The notes beneath the pieces were generated by a model, which saw only the letters and a list, made by a program, of their open reading frames with translations, searched no databases and was not told the origin of the DNA. Made by a program: the position numbers and the translations under genes. From contig CAZHFW010000019.1 of the NCBI GenBank assembly GCA_964531675.1, positions 1 to 64,000 on the forward strand: 64,000 nt of DNA, written 5' to 3'. Shown here in pieces: positions 28,618 through 36,013 of this stretch (within the stretch, counting starts at the first letter, position 1; every line of letters starts with the position of its first letter). This stretch comes from CAZHFW01 sp964531675. Its GTDB lineage: Bacteria > Planctomycetota > Phycisphaerae > Phycisphaerales > UBA1924.

Positions 28618-29397
28618 GTGGCGACAGCGATCATCAGCGACATTCACGGCAACGCGGAAGCCCTCAAGCGGGTGCTGGACGACATTGCTGCGCGCAAGAT
28701 CGATCGCATCGTGTGCCTCGGCGACATCGTGGGCTATGGCCCCGACCCGCTCGAGTGCGTGGATCTGGTGCGCCAGGTCTGCGTGTTCAGCCTGATGGGC
28801 AACCACGACTTCGGCGTGCTCTACGAGCCCACCAACTTCAACGCCCAGGCGCAGGCTGCGGCGTTCTGGACGCGAGCGCAGTTCGACGCCGAGTCGGACG
28901 AGACCAAGAAGCGTGAACGCTACGAGTACCTCGGCAAGCTCCGCGTGCGCGTGGTCGACACGCCCCCCGAGCAGGGGTTCGGTGTGCTGTTCGTCCATGG
29001 CTCGCCCAGGCGTCCGGTGAACGAGTACATCTTCCCGGATGACGCGCTGAACACGCCCGACAAGATGGAGTCGCTCTTCTCGCGCGTGGACCGCCTGGCG
29101 ATGGTGGGCCACACCCACGTGCCGGGCGTCTTCACCGATGAACCCGACTTCTATCCCCCCACCGAGCTTGGCGAAGGCGCCTCGTACCGGTTCAGCCCGA
29201 GCGAGAAGGCGATCGTGAACGTCGGTTCGGTGGGCCAGCCCCGCGATCTGGATCCGAGGGCGAGCTACGCGATCCTGCACCCGGATCGCGTGGAGTTCGT
29301 GCGCGTACCGTACAACATCGATGTGACGGCCAAGAAGATCAAGTCGACCCCCGAGCTGAGCGAATGGCTCGCGGACCGGCTTTACAAAGGCCAGTGA
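28618..29397 (+). CDS. Calcineurin-like metallophosphoesterase
   Basis: A 259-residue phosphoesterase with the complete set of two-metal motifs in order: SDIHGNAEAL (D-x-H), CLGDIVGYGPDPLECV (GD), LMGNHDFGV (GNHD), LFVHGSPRRP (GH-like) and VGHTHVPG (GHxH). The order and length match the YfcE/'serine/threonine phosphatase-like' bacterial family, with a DLDPRASYAIL ending that is also common in it. The substrate could be a phosphodiester or phosphoprotein. The GTG at 28618 is preferred since the family starts just before SDIHGN; the open frame upstream is low-quality. Divergent from the clpP genes, so 28254-28617 should hold both promoters. Confidence 0.88.
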   Translation: MATAIISDIHGNAEALKRVLDDIAARKIDRIVCLGDIVGYGPDPLECVDLVRQVCVFSLMGNHDFGVLYEPTNFNAQAQAAAFWTRAQFDAESDETKKRERYEYLGKLRVRVVDTPPEQGFGVLFVHGSPRRPVNEYIFPDDALNTPDKMESLFSRVDRLAMVGHTHVPGVFTDEPDFYPPTELGEGASYRFSPSEKAIVNVGSVGQPRDLDPRASYAILHPDRVEFVRVPYNIDVTAKKIKSTPELSEWLADRLYKGQ

Positions 29398-29400
29398 AAC

Positions 29401-29430
29401 GTCCGAGCCAAGTCGCGCAAGCGACCGGCA
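29401..29430. repeat. GCAA-loop hairpin (family 2, single arm)
   Basis: Four bases after the phosphoesterase stop lies one arm of the second repeat family: GTCGC-GCAA-GCGAC followed by CGGCA. The opposite arm was not found nearby. It is related to the paired arms at 2338-2432 and 48876-48996. Confidence 0.55.
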
Positions 29431-29630
29431 GCATGGACGACCACGACTGATCCCCCGCATCTTGTCAACCTGCATGCTCGTTTCTCGAAGGCGGACTCGC
29501 TTCGAAGGTCGGGGATTCCACGCCCGGATTGACCGCTTCGGGCAATCCGGGATGGGCGGCGCTCGTCTCGGACTTGAGGCCTTTGGGGCTTCGATCCTGG
29601 ATTGGACGAGGCGTCCAATCCAGGCGTGAG
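29431..29630. repeat. About 200-bp intergenic repeat with hairpin pair F-G
   Basis: This block resembles 31960-32165 over its whole length. It ends in two inverted copies of the RAYT-type palindrome: F at 29523-29551 (CACG before) and G at 29596-29624 (CGTG after), with a 44-bp spacer. Copy G is perfect; F has one internal mismatch. Confidence 0.8.
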
Positions 29631-29767
29631 CGTCGAGGGACTATTGCGGCGACCAGGAGACGGTGACGGGGCCTGACAGGGATAACCGAGCTCGGATTGG
29701 CGTGCGGCTTACGCCGGTGCAGATCCAGTTGGGTCAGACTCCCGATGCGTTCTCGCCCCGGTGTGCA

Positions 29768-30613
29768 TCAGCACAATTTGAAGAACAGGAATCGCTGACC
29801 GCGATCTCGCTCAGCCTCAAATCCTTGGGATTCCGCGTGCCGCTTCCCGATCGCGAAAAGCTTTTTGCGGTCTTTCGGCAACGACGGCAGTTGCACGAGC
29901 AACAAATTGGTCGTTTGTTCCGTCGTACCGGGCATTTGCTCGATCTCGGCGGCGATCACCCGAGTCGCGCCCTTGTCGTAGAGCTTCCGAACAAAGTCGA
30001 TGGACTCGTGCCAGTCCATATCGCCGAGATTCCGCGAGAAGCCCTCTTGGCCGCCCAAGAGCCAGGCGAAAGCCTCCTCGCAGTACGTCGATAGCAACCC
30101 CTTCACGAGACCATCATCGGCGGCGTTTGGTTCCTGCTGCTCAGCGGGGACCGGCGCCGGCGGTAGATTCGCGAGATGCTCGCGGAACAGCTCGACCTCT
30201 TCCGCGATCAGCTTCTCCAACTCGGGGAACCTCTGAACTTCAGGGTGACGCGCACACCCCTTGGCATATTTGCGCGCGGAGACCGGGTGATTGAACAGTC
30301 GGTAACGGCACACCACTGTCCCGGATTCGGTGTACTCAAGATCGCGTCCGCCGCCGTTTGGGTACCACTCGTGACGAAGTCGCCCATCGGGATACCAGAT
30401 TCGGATTGGCACAACTGTGTCGTAGACCCCAAGTTGGAAGAGATACTCAGCGGCGAGCGTTCCATTCGGGTTGAATTCGCGCCACCAGCCGTGCTCAAGC
30501 GTGTTTCGGTAGTGAATTTCCGACTTCAGCGTTCCATCGGGATAGTGCGAGCGCTCGACGCGATCATTCGCATCGGTTCCCCATGGGGATGGCGGCCAGT
30601 CCGGAGCGGACAT
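29768..30613 (-). CDS. MORN-repeat (YwqK-like) protein
   Basis: A 281-residue protein. The N-terminal 90 residues hold three or four degenerate MORN-2 repeats of the YwqK type: YPDGTLKSEIHYRNTLEHG, FNPNGTLAAEYLFQLGVYD, WYPDGRLRHEWYPNGG. The rest is helical with no known signature (FRYPELEKL-like middle, LVKGLLSTYCEEAFAWLLGG, FVRKLYDKGATRVIAAEIEQM, LPKDRKKLFAIGKRH). YwqK-type proteins are listed as possible antitoxins, but no toxin gene is beside it here. Codon use is visibly less GC3-biased than in housekeeping neighbours. The gene lies between the 200-bp repeats at 29431 and 31960, both signs that it may be a recent arrival. It has no signal peptide. Confidence 0.75.
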   Translation of the reverse strand: MSAPDWPPSPWGTDANDRVERSHYPDGTLKSEIHYRNTLEHGWWREFNPNGTLAAEYLFQLGVYDTVVPIRIWYPDGRLRHEWYPNGGGRDLEYTESGTVVCRYRLFNHPVSARKYAKGCARHPEVQRFPELEKLIAEEVELFREHLANLPPAPVPAEQQEPNAADDGLVKGLLSTYCEEAFAWLLGGQEGFSRNLGDMDWHESIDFVRKLYDKGATRVIAAEIEQMPGTTEQTTNLLLVQLPSLPKDRKKLFAIGKRHAESQGFEAERDRGQRFLFFKLC

Positions 30614-30700
30614 TTCCTAAGTATCTTGCGCCGAGGAACGCGGATCAAGGCGTCCCACCACACTTGAACGCGGGACGCGCGACGCGGACCTTCTCAAGTC

Positions 30701-31777
30701 TCAGTCGTTGCCTTCGAGGGCCTTTTTGGCGTCCGCCGCTGCTTTGCGGAGCGTGGCTGCGGTGAAGGTGTTGGCGGTCTTCTTGGGCTCCCAGGTGTGG
30801 GCTGGGCCGGCGACTTTTTCGTAGTGCTCCCACATCTCGAACCAGTAGCTGCGGAAGGCGTGCGGGCCGAAGGGTTTGAAGTGGGCGAGGACGCGTTTGG
30901 TGATCTGGGCAGCCGAGCCCTTGAAGCCGAGCAGTTCCCGGCCGTGGCGCACGGTTTCGGTGTCGCACGGGAGGTTCGAGTAGCGTCCGAGGAGCTGCAT
31001 GATGTTGTGGGCGGCATATGGCCCGATGCCGGGGAGTTCGAGCAGGGCCTCGCGGATTTCCTTGTCGGGCGTCGCGGGGTTCTCGAACCAGGCGACATCC
31101 ACCGCGCCCGAGCGGAACATGCGCGCCAGTTCAACGATGCGCTGGTCGCGATAGCCGACCCGGCAACGCGAGCGGAGGGTCGCGGGCCGCGTTTTGGCGA
31201 CCTGCTCGAACGTGGGGAAGGCAGCGTGGGGAGTCTGGTCAGAGGTAGAGGGGGTAGACACGGGTTGCAAACCCGTGCCACGAGGTTGGGGAGTGCCACG
31301 AGGTTGGGTTGAGCCAGCAGCTGGCGTCGAGCCAAGCACTTCGCACAGTCTGCGGTTCATCGCGACGGTGCTCGGCCAGGTGACGTTGCAGCTCGTGACG
31401 GTCTTGATGACGTCCTCAAAGAACGTGGGCGAGCGCATGAGCCTGCCGCGGCCTGACTTCCTCCAGCGCGGATCGAGCTTGTGGAACGCCGCAATCAGGC
31501 GTTCATCCTCGTCCAGTCGGAGCATGCGAGCGACCTGCTCGATCAGTGCTGCCTTGTCAGACTTGGAAATCGTGCTGGCGAGTTCGATCTTGAGTGGTTC
31601 GCCCGCACCCTTCTGCGAAATCCGAGCCAGCGCGACCGAATCGGGCAGGGCGAATGCACGCGTGAGTGATCGCGTGGAAACATCCCAGCGGCTCGGCTCG
31701 AGCAAGAAATACCCATAGGAGCAGTAGTCCCGTGGCAGGGAGTAGTCGGACGGGGGTTGGAGGGTGAGGGAAGGCAC
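30701..31777 (-). CDS. HhH-GPD family DNA glycosylase
   Basis: A base-excision repair glycosylase of about 358 residues. The C-terminal two thirds hold the helix-hairpin-helix (LLELPGIGPYAAHNIMQLLG) followed at the right distance by the catalytic-Asp segment LPCDTETVRHG. FFEDVIKTVTSCNVTWPSTV, a typical OGG/AlkA-like helix, lies upstream. It removes damaged bases such as 8-oxoguanine or 3-methyladenine; which is not clear. About residues 145-185 form an insertion (GTPQPRGTGLQP-like, Pro/Thr-rich) encoded by a palindrome and 18-bp direct repeats, absent from relatives I know. The start is uncertain: the frame runs upstream through an 8-bp tandem array and hairpins, so a GTG at 31777 is proposed. 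Confidence 0.82.
   Translation of the reverse strand: MPSLTLQPPSDYSLPRDYCSYGYFLLEPSRWDVSTRSLTRAFALPDSVALARISQKGAGEPLKIELASTISKSDKAALIEQVARMLRLDEDERLIAAFHKLDPRWRKSGRGRLMRSPTFFEDVIKTVTSCNVTWPSTVAMNRRLCEVLGSTPAAGSTQPRGTPQPRGTGLQPVSTPSTSDQTPHAAFPTFEQVAKTRPATLRSRCRVGYRDQRIVELARMFRSGAVDVAWFENPATPDKEIREALLELPGIGPYAAHNIMQLLGRYSNLPCDTETVRHGRELLGFKGSAAQITKRVLAHFKPFGPHAFRSYWFEMWEHYEKVAGPAHTWEPKKTANTFTAATLRKAAADAKKALEGND
31259..31308. repeat. Palindrome and 18-bp direct repeats inside the glycosylase gene
   Basis: CACGGGTT-GCA-AACCCGTG (31259-31277) is a perfect hairpin. It runs into two copies of GTGCCACGAGGTTGGG 18 bp apart (31275-31290, 31293-31308). The insertion keeps the frame of the DNA glycosylase gene. 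Confidence 0.75.
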
Positions 31778-31812
31778 GGAGGCACGGAGGCACGGAGGCA
31801 CGGAGGCACGGA
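31773..31812. repeat. 8-bp tandem array (GGCACGGA x5)
   Basis: Five perfect units of GGCACGGA. They overlap the proposed start of the glycosylase gene and lie 15 bp before hairpin copy H, on its CACG side. Such short arrays can change length by slippage, which could move or switch the start of the gene. Confidence 0.8.
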
Positions 31813-31827
31813 GGCGGTCAAGCGTAA

Positions 31828-31937
31828 CACGCCCGGATTGACCGCTTCGGGCAATCCGGGATCGGCGGCGCTCGACTTGGGAGTGAGGCCCTTGGGGCTT
31901 CGATCCTGGATTGGACGAAGCGTCCAATCCAGGCGTG
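31828..31937. repeat. Hairpin pair H-I (RAYT-type, 44-bp spacer)
   Basis: Copies H (31832-31860, CACG before, ATCG after) and I (31905-31933, CGAT before, CGTG after) are inverted with a 44-bp spacer. The spacer sequence is very like those of pairs F-G and J-K (GGCGGCGCTCG... and GGGGCTTCGAT end). Confidence 0.85.
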
Positions 31938-31959
31938 GAGCGTGATGAGCGAGGCTCGC

Positions 31960-32165
31960 GGCGTGATGGGCAATCACGACCGATCCCCCTCATCTTGTCG
32001 ACCCGGATGCTCCCTCCTCGCGGGCGGACTCACTTCGAAGGTCGAGGATCCCACGCCCGGATTGACCGCTTCGGGCAATCCGGGATCGGCGGCGATCGTC
32101 TTGGGAGTGAGGCCCCTGGGGCTTCGATCCTGGATTGGACGAAGCGTCCAATCCAGGCGTGCGGT
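31960..32165. repeat. About 200-bp intergenic repeat with hairpin pair J-K
   Basis: This block resembles 29431-29630 in the same orientation. Copy J is at 32056-32084 (CACG before, ATCG after), copy K at 32129-32157 (CGTG after), again with a 44-bp spacer. Similarity to the other block begins about 90 bp before the first palindrome. Confidence 0.8.
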
Positions 32166-32214
32166 GCGATGCGCTTGGCTCGCGGGCGACCCGCGTGCTC
32201 GCGTTCGAGTCTGC

Positions 32215-32976
32215 TCAGACGCTCAGCTTCTTGGTGGTCGGGAAGAGGTATGTCGCGATGTTGACGCAGAGCCTGTCGCTCAGCCTGGCGTAGGTGTTGT
32301 AGTGCTCGTCGGCCTGGCGCTTGACGTCTTCGATGGACGTCTGGCCTCGGGCGCAGCAGGCGTCATCGCCCTTGATGAACGCGTCCACCGCGGGGCGATC
32401 GCACTCGGGGTGGAACTGGAAGCCGTAGGTCCGCAGGCCGACCTTGAAGGCCTGGACCTTGGTGCGTTTGGAGCTGGCCAGGGGGGTTGCGCCGGGCGGG
32501 AGCTGTTCGACGTGGTAGCCGTGATGGTGGAACTGCGGATGCTCCCAGGCGATGCCGCTGAAGATCGTCTCGGTCTGGCCCATGGGGGAGAGGGAGATCG
32601 GAAGGAAGCCGACCTCGTAGGCGTTGTCGGGGAGCGGGGAGACCTTGCCTCCCAGGGCGTGGGCGATGAGCTGGGAGCCGAGGCAGATGCCGATGACGGG
32701 GATCTCGCGTTCGTGGGCGCCGCGGAGGTAGGCCCCTTCGGCGTTGAGCCAGTCGTGGGGTTCACCGATGTTCTGGTTGCCGCCGAGGGAGATGACGCCG
32801 TGGACGTTGTCGTAGTCGGCGGGGATGACCGGTCCAGTGCGGACACCCGCGTTGGCGGGGTGGGACGCGGGAAGGTCGGGGCGTCGGATGTCGAGCTTGA
32901 AGCCGAAGTCGCGGAGGGTGAGGCCGAGGCGGCCCGGTCCGGTGGAATCGCCATGCTGGAAAACAAGGATTGCCAT
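32215..32976 (-). CDS. Class I glutamine amidotransferase-like protein
   Basis: A 253-residue stand-alone GATase1 domain. The nucleophile elbow VIGICLGSQLIAHALGG holds the catalytic Cys, and the catalytic His/Glu pair is in YGFQFHPECDR. An SLGGNQNIGEPHDW oxyanion segment precedes them. GATase1 proteins release ammonia from glutamine for a synthase partner; single-domain ones often act on small amides or serve as gamma-glutamyl hydrolases. No synthase gene is next to it. The start MAILVFQHGD fits the family N-terminus; the frame reads 14 codons further up. It is divergent from the Deg-type protease gene (78-bp gap). Confidence 0.9.
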   Translation of the reverse strand: MAILVFQHGDSTGPGRLGLTLRDFGFKLDIRRPDLPASHPANAGVRTGPVIPADYDNVHGVISLGGNQNIGEPHDWLNAEGAYLRGAHEREIPVIGICLGSQLIAHALGGKVSPLPDNAYEVGFLPISLSPMGQTETIFSGIAWEHPQFHHHGYHVEQLPPGATPLASSKRTKVQAFKVGLRTYGFQFHPECDRPAVDAFIKGDDACCARGQTSIEDVKRQADEHYNTYARLSDRLCVNIATYLFPTTKKLSV

Positions 32977-33054
32977 AGGGCGGGGAGTGTAGTCCGGGGA
33001 ACCGGCGGCTGGCCTCAAGCACCACGCCGGTCGAGCACGCCCGGGGGCGATACC

Positions 33055-34608
33055 ATGGCGGCGATGCGCAACTCCATTCTCGCCGTGCTCTCCGCGGTTC
33101 TGACGTTTGCCGCGGGCCCCTCTCTGGCTCAGAACACCCCGCCCGCGGATGCCAAGCCCGCGGCCGCTCCCGAAGCAGCGGCTCCCTCGGCGGACATCCG
33201 CAAGTCGCTCGTGAAGATCTTCACGACGGTGCGCGATCCCAACCTGAGCCGTCCTTGGCAGAAGCAGAACCCGCAGGATCAGTCAGGCACCGGCGTGGTG
33301 ATCGCGGGAAAGCGCATCCTGACCAACGCGCACGTGGTCGCGTACCACTCGCGCGTGCTCGTGCAGCCCGACGGCTCGTCGGACAAGCTCCTGGCCAAGG
33401 TCGAGGCGATCGCGCCCGGGATCGACCTGGCGATCGTGAAGCTCGAGGACGAGTCCTTCTTTGACTCCCACCCGGCGGCGACCATCGGCGACGAGCTTCC
33501 CGAGGTCGGCCAGACGGTCGAGGCCTACGGCTATCCCATCGGCGGCGAGGCGTTGAGCGTCACCAAGGGCATCATCAGCCGCATCGAGTTTGCGCCGTAC
33601 AACTTCGCGGTCCTCGGCCTTCGCATCCAGGTCGACGCGGCGCTGAACCACGGCAACTCGGGCGGCCCGGCCATCATGAACGGCAAGATCATCGGCCTGG
33701 TCTTCAGCGGGATCGACGAGGCCCAGAACATCGGGTATCTCATTCCCGCCGAGGAACTCCGCATCTTCCTCGACGACGCGGCCGACGGGAAGTACGACGC
33801 CAAGCCCCAGCTCTACGTCTCCATGCAGACGCTCGAGAACTCGGCGCTCCGCGCCAAGCTCGGCGCGGGCAAGGACGTCACGGGCATGGTCATCACCCAG
33901 CCCCCGGACGACGGCGCCCACGCCAAGGGCGAGCCCGCGCTCAAGCAGTGGGACATCGTCACCGCAATCGGCGGCACGCCCATCGACAACGCGGGCATGG
34001 TGCAGATCCGCGACAACCTCCGCCTCGAGTTCAACTACCTCATCCACAAGTTCGCCAAGAACGGAAAGGTCCCGCTGACGGTGATCCGCGACGGCAAGCG
34101 CGTCGACGTGGAAGCCCCGGTCTACTCCGATCCGCCCCGCATCATGAAGTTCCTCGGGCAGCGCTATCCGTCCTACGCGGTGATCGGCCCCCTGGTCTTC
34201 ACGCCGGTCTACGCCGACCTGCTCAGCCCGCGCACCTCGTTCGTGCTCACGGCCCGCAAGAGCCCGATCGTCCGCCGGGCGGGCGACGCGCCCGCGTTCG
34301 AGGGCGAAGAGCTCGTGACGATCTGCCCGCCCTTCCTCCCCCACCGCCTGACCAAGGGGTACGAGCTCCAGTTCTTTGCGGTGCTCAGCAAGGTCAACGG
34401 CGTCAAGGTCAAGAACCTGCGTCACCTCGTCGAGCTGATCAAGAGCTCCAAGGACGAGTACCTGACCTTCGAATGGGACGACGACTCCACCGAGACCATG
34501 GTGTTCAAGCGCCAGGAGCTCATGGACGCCTGCGAGGAGATCTACGAGGACAACGGGATCCGCTCCCCGGTCTCCGATGACCTCAAGGACATCTGGGACA
34601 AGAAGTAA
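33055..34608 (+). CDS. Secreted Deg/HtrA-type serine protease
   Basis: A 517-residue protein with a signal peptide (MRNSILAVLSAVLTFAAGPSLAQN, cut likely near LAQ-N) and a Pro/Ala-rich spacer. The trypsin-like domain has the full triad: His in ILTNAHVVAYH, Asp in GIDLAIVKLED, Ser in NHGNSGGPAI. One PDZ-like domain follows near residues 260-350 (VTGMVITQPPDDG...WDIVTAIGGTPIDNAG). An extended C-terminal domain ends HLVELIKSSKDEYLTFEWDDD, similar to the Deg9-like branch with its unusual second PDZ. Likely a periplasmic quality-control protease. The GGGGG ribosome-binding site supports the start at 33055; a second ATG follows at 33064. Confidence 0.92.
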   Translation: MAAMRNSILAVLSAVLTFAAGPSLAQNTPPADAKPAAAPEAAAPSADIRKSLVKIFTTVRDPNLSRPWQKQNPQDQSGTGVVIAGKRILTNAHVVAYHSRVLVQPDGSSDKLLAKVEAIAPGIDLAIVKLEDESFFDSHPAATIGDELPEVGQTVEAYGYPIGGEALSVTKGIISRIEFAPYNFAVLGLRIQVDAALNHGNSGGPAIMNGKIIGLVFSGIDEAQNIGYLIPAEELRIFLDDAADGKYDAKPQLYVSMQTLENSALRAKLGAGKDVTGMVITQPPDDGAHAKGEPALKQWDIVTAIGGTPIDNAGMVQIRDNLRLEFNYLIHKFAKNGKVPLTVIRDGKRVDVEAPVYSDPPRIMKFLGQRYPSYAVIGPLVFTPVYADLLSPRTSFVLTARKSPIVRRAGDAPAFEGEELVTICPPFLPHRLTKGYELQFFAVLSKVNGVKVKNLRHLVELIKSSKDEYLTFEWDDDSTETMVFKRQELMDACEEIYEDNGIRSPVSDDLKDIWDKK

Positions 34609-34717
34609 GCCCCCTAAGAGCAGTTGGGGCGTGGTGCTCGGATCCCGCAAAGTCCGGTCCGGATCCGACCGATAATGTCGTCGTCGATCCGGATCGCACC
34701 CAACGGGAATACGCGGC

Positions 34718-35851
34718 ATGCCTCAGCAGCTCAAGCGAATCGGCGTTCTCACCGGCGGCGGCGACTGCCCCGGCCTCAACGGTGTGATCCGCGCCGTCAC
34801 CAAGGGCGCGATCGCCAACGGGATCGACGCCTTCGGCATCGAGGATGGCTACCTGGGCCTCATCGAGGACCGCGTGCGCCCGCTGCGCATTCAGGATGTC
34901 GCCGGCATCCTCGATGAAGGCGGCACGATCCTGGGGACCTCCAACAAGGCCAACCCCAAGAAGTTCGCGGTCGGTGAAACGCCCGACGGCAAGCCGATCT
35001 TCGCGGATGTCTCGCAGAAGTGCCTGGACACCCTCGCGAAGTGGAAGCTCGACGCGCTGGTCTGCATCGGCGGCGACGGCACCATGGCCGCCACCGCGGG
35101 CCTGCTCGAGGTGGGACGCTCGCGCGGGCTCGACCTCAACTGCGTCGGCGTGCCCAAGACCATCGACAACGATCTCTACGGCACCGAGCGCACGTTCGGC
35201 TTCTCCACATCGGTGTCGGTCGCGACCGAGGCTCTGGACCGCGTGCGGACCACCGCAGCAAGCCATCACCGCGTGATGGTCGTCGAGGTCATGGGCCGTA
35301 ACGCAGGCTGGATCGCGCTGCACGCGGGCCTCGCGGGGGCCGCCAACGCCATCCTGCTCCCCGAGATTCCCTTCGACCTCGACATCGTCAACGACTTCTG
35401 CAAGGAACGCGGCAAGCTCGGGAAGCGCTGCTCGGTGATCTGCGTCGCCGAGGGCGCCACGCCCAAGGGAGGCGACAAGATCGTCGCCCGCGTCGATCCG
35501 ACCAGCCCGGACCCCATCCGCCTGGGCGGCGTCGCCAAGTGGCTCGCCGATCAGGTCGAAGACCGCACAGGCATCGAGTCGCGTTACGCGGTGCTCGGAC
35601 ACGTCCAGCGCGGCGGCACGCCCGTCCCCGCGGACCGCATCCTGGCGACCCAGTTCGGCCATCACGCGCTGCGCATGCTCATGGACGGCAAACGCAACCG
35701 CATGGTCGGCATCCAAGGCAATCGCATGACCGACGTCCCGATCGAAGAGGTCGCGGGAAAGCAGCGCCTGGTCGATCCCACCGACTCGGTCATCGCCGCC
35801 GCCCGCAGCGTCGGCACCTGCTTCGGCGACGCGGTCGGGTTCGTGGGCTGA
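34718..35851 (+). CDS. pfkA: 6-phosphofructokinase (PfkA superfamily)
   Basis: A 377-residue enzyme of the PfkA family, which makes fructose 1,6-bisphosphate. The glycine-rich start IGVLTGGGDCPGLNGVIR is followed by CIGGDGTMAATAGLLE and the catalytic VPKTIDNDLYGTE. MGRNAGWIALHAG follows, and VLGHVQRGGTPVPADR binds the substrate. The residue that selects the phosphate donor is Gly (GGDGT), as in ATP enzymes, while the next selecting position is Lys (PKTIDND), as in PPi enzymes. This Gly/Lys combination is known in some actinobacterial ATP-dependent enzymes, so ATP is the likelier donor. The stop codon shares its last base with an 8-bp tandem array. A PfkB-type sugar kinase lies 162 bp downstream, in the opposite direction. 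Confidence 0.95.
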   Translation: MPQQLKRIGVLTGGGDCPGLNGVIRAVTKGAIANGIDAFGIEDGYLGLIEDRVRPLRIQDVAGILDEGGTILGTSNKANPKKFAVGETPDGKPIFADVSQKCLDTLAKWKLDALVCIGGDGTMAATAGLLEVGRSRGLDLNCVGVPKTIDNDLYGTERTFGFSTSVSVATEALDRVRTTAASHHRVMVVEVMGRNAGWIALHAGLAGAANAILLPEIPFDLDIVNDFCKERGKLGKRCSVICVAEGATPKGGDKIVARVDPTSPDPIRLGGVAKWLADQVEDRTGIESRYAVLGHVQRGGTPVPADRILATQFGHHALRMLMDGKRNRMVGIQGNRMTDVPIEEVAGKQRLVDPTDSVIAAARSVGTCFGDAVGFVG

Positions 35852-35898
35852 AGCGAAGAAGCGAAGAAGCGAAGAAGCGAAGAAGCGAAGAAGCGAAG
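35851..35898. repeat. 8-bp tandem array (AAGCGAAG x6)
   Basis: Six perfect units of AAGCGAAG start at the last base of the pfkA stop codon and end 30 bp before hairpin copy L, on its CACG side. Confidence 0.85.
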
Positions 35899-35928
35899 AG
35901 GGTTCTCCACGCTCGTCGCTTGACGCAT

Positions 35929-35965
35929 CACGCCTGAATTGACCGCTTCGGGCAATCCAGGATCG
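35929..35965. repeat. RAYT-type hairpin, single copy L
   Basis: The palindrome at 35933-35961 has the CACG foot before it and ATCG after it. The stem has two mismatches (CCTGAATTGACCG against CGGGCAATCCAGG), with the CTT loop. No partner was found within 100 bp. Confidence 0.75.
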
Positions 35966-36013
35966 GAGCAAACGAGAACGAGTCGCGTGGTCTGATCGCT
36001 TGCTGCGAGCCTC

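Noticed and set aside
29401..36000. Possible CRISPR array from repeated palindromes
   Set aside because: Palindromes occur as isolated pairs with a constant 44-bp spacer of conserved sequence. CRISPR spacers would be unique, and no cas gene is present.
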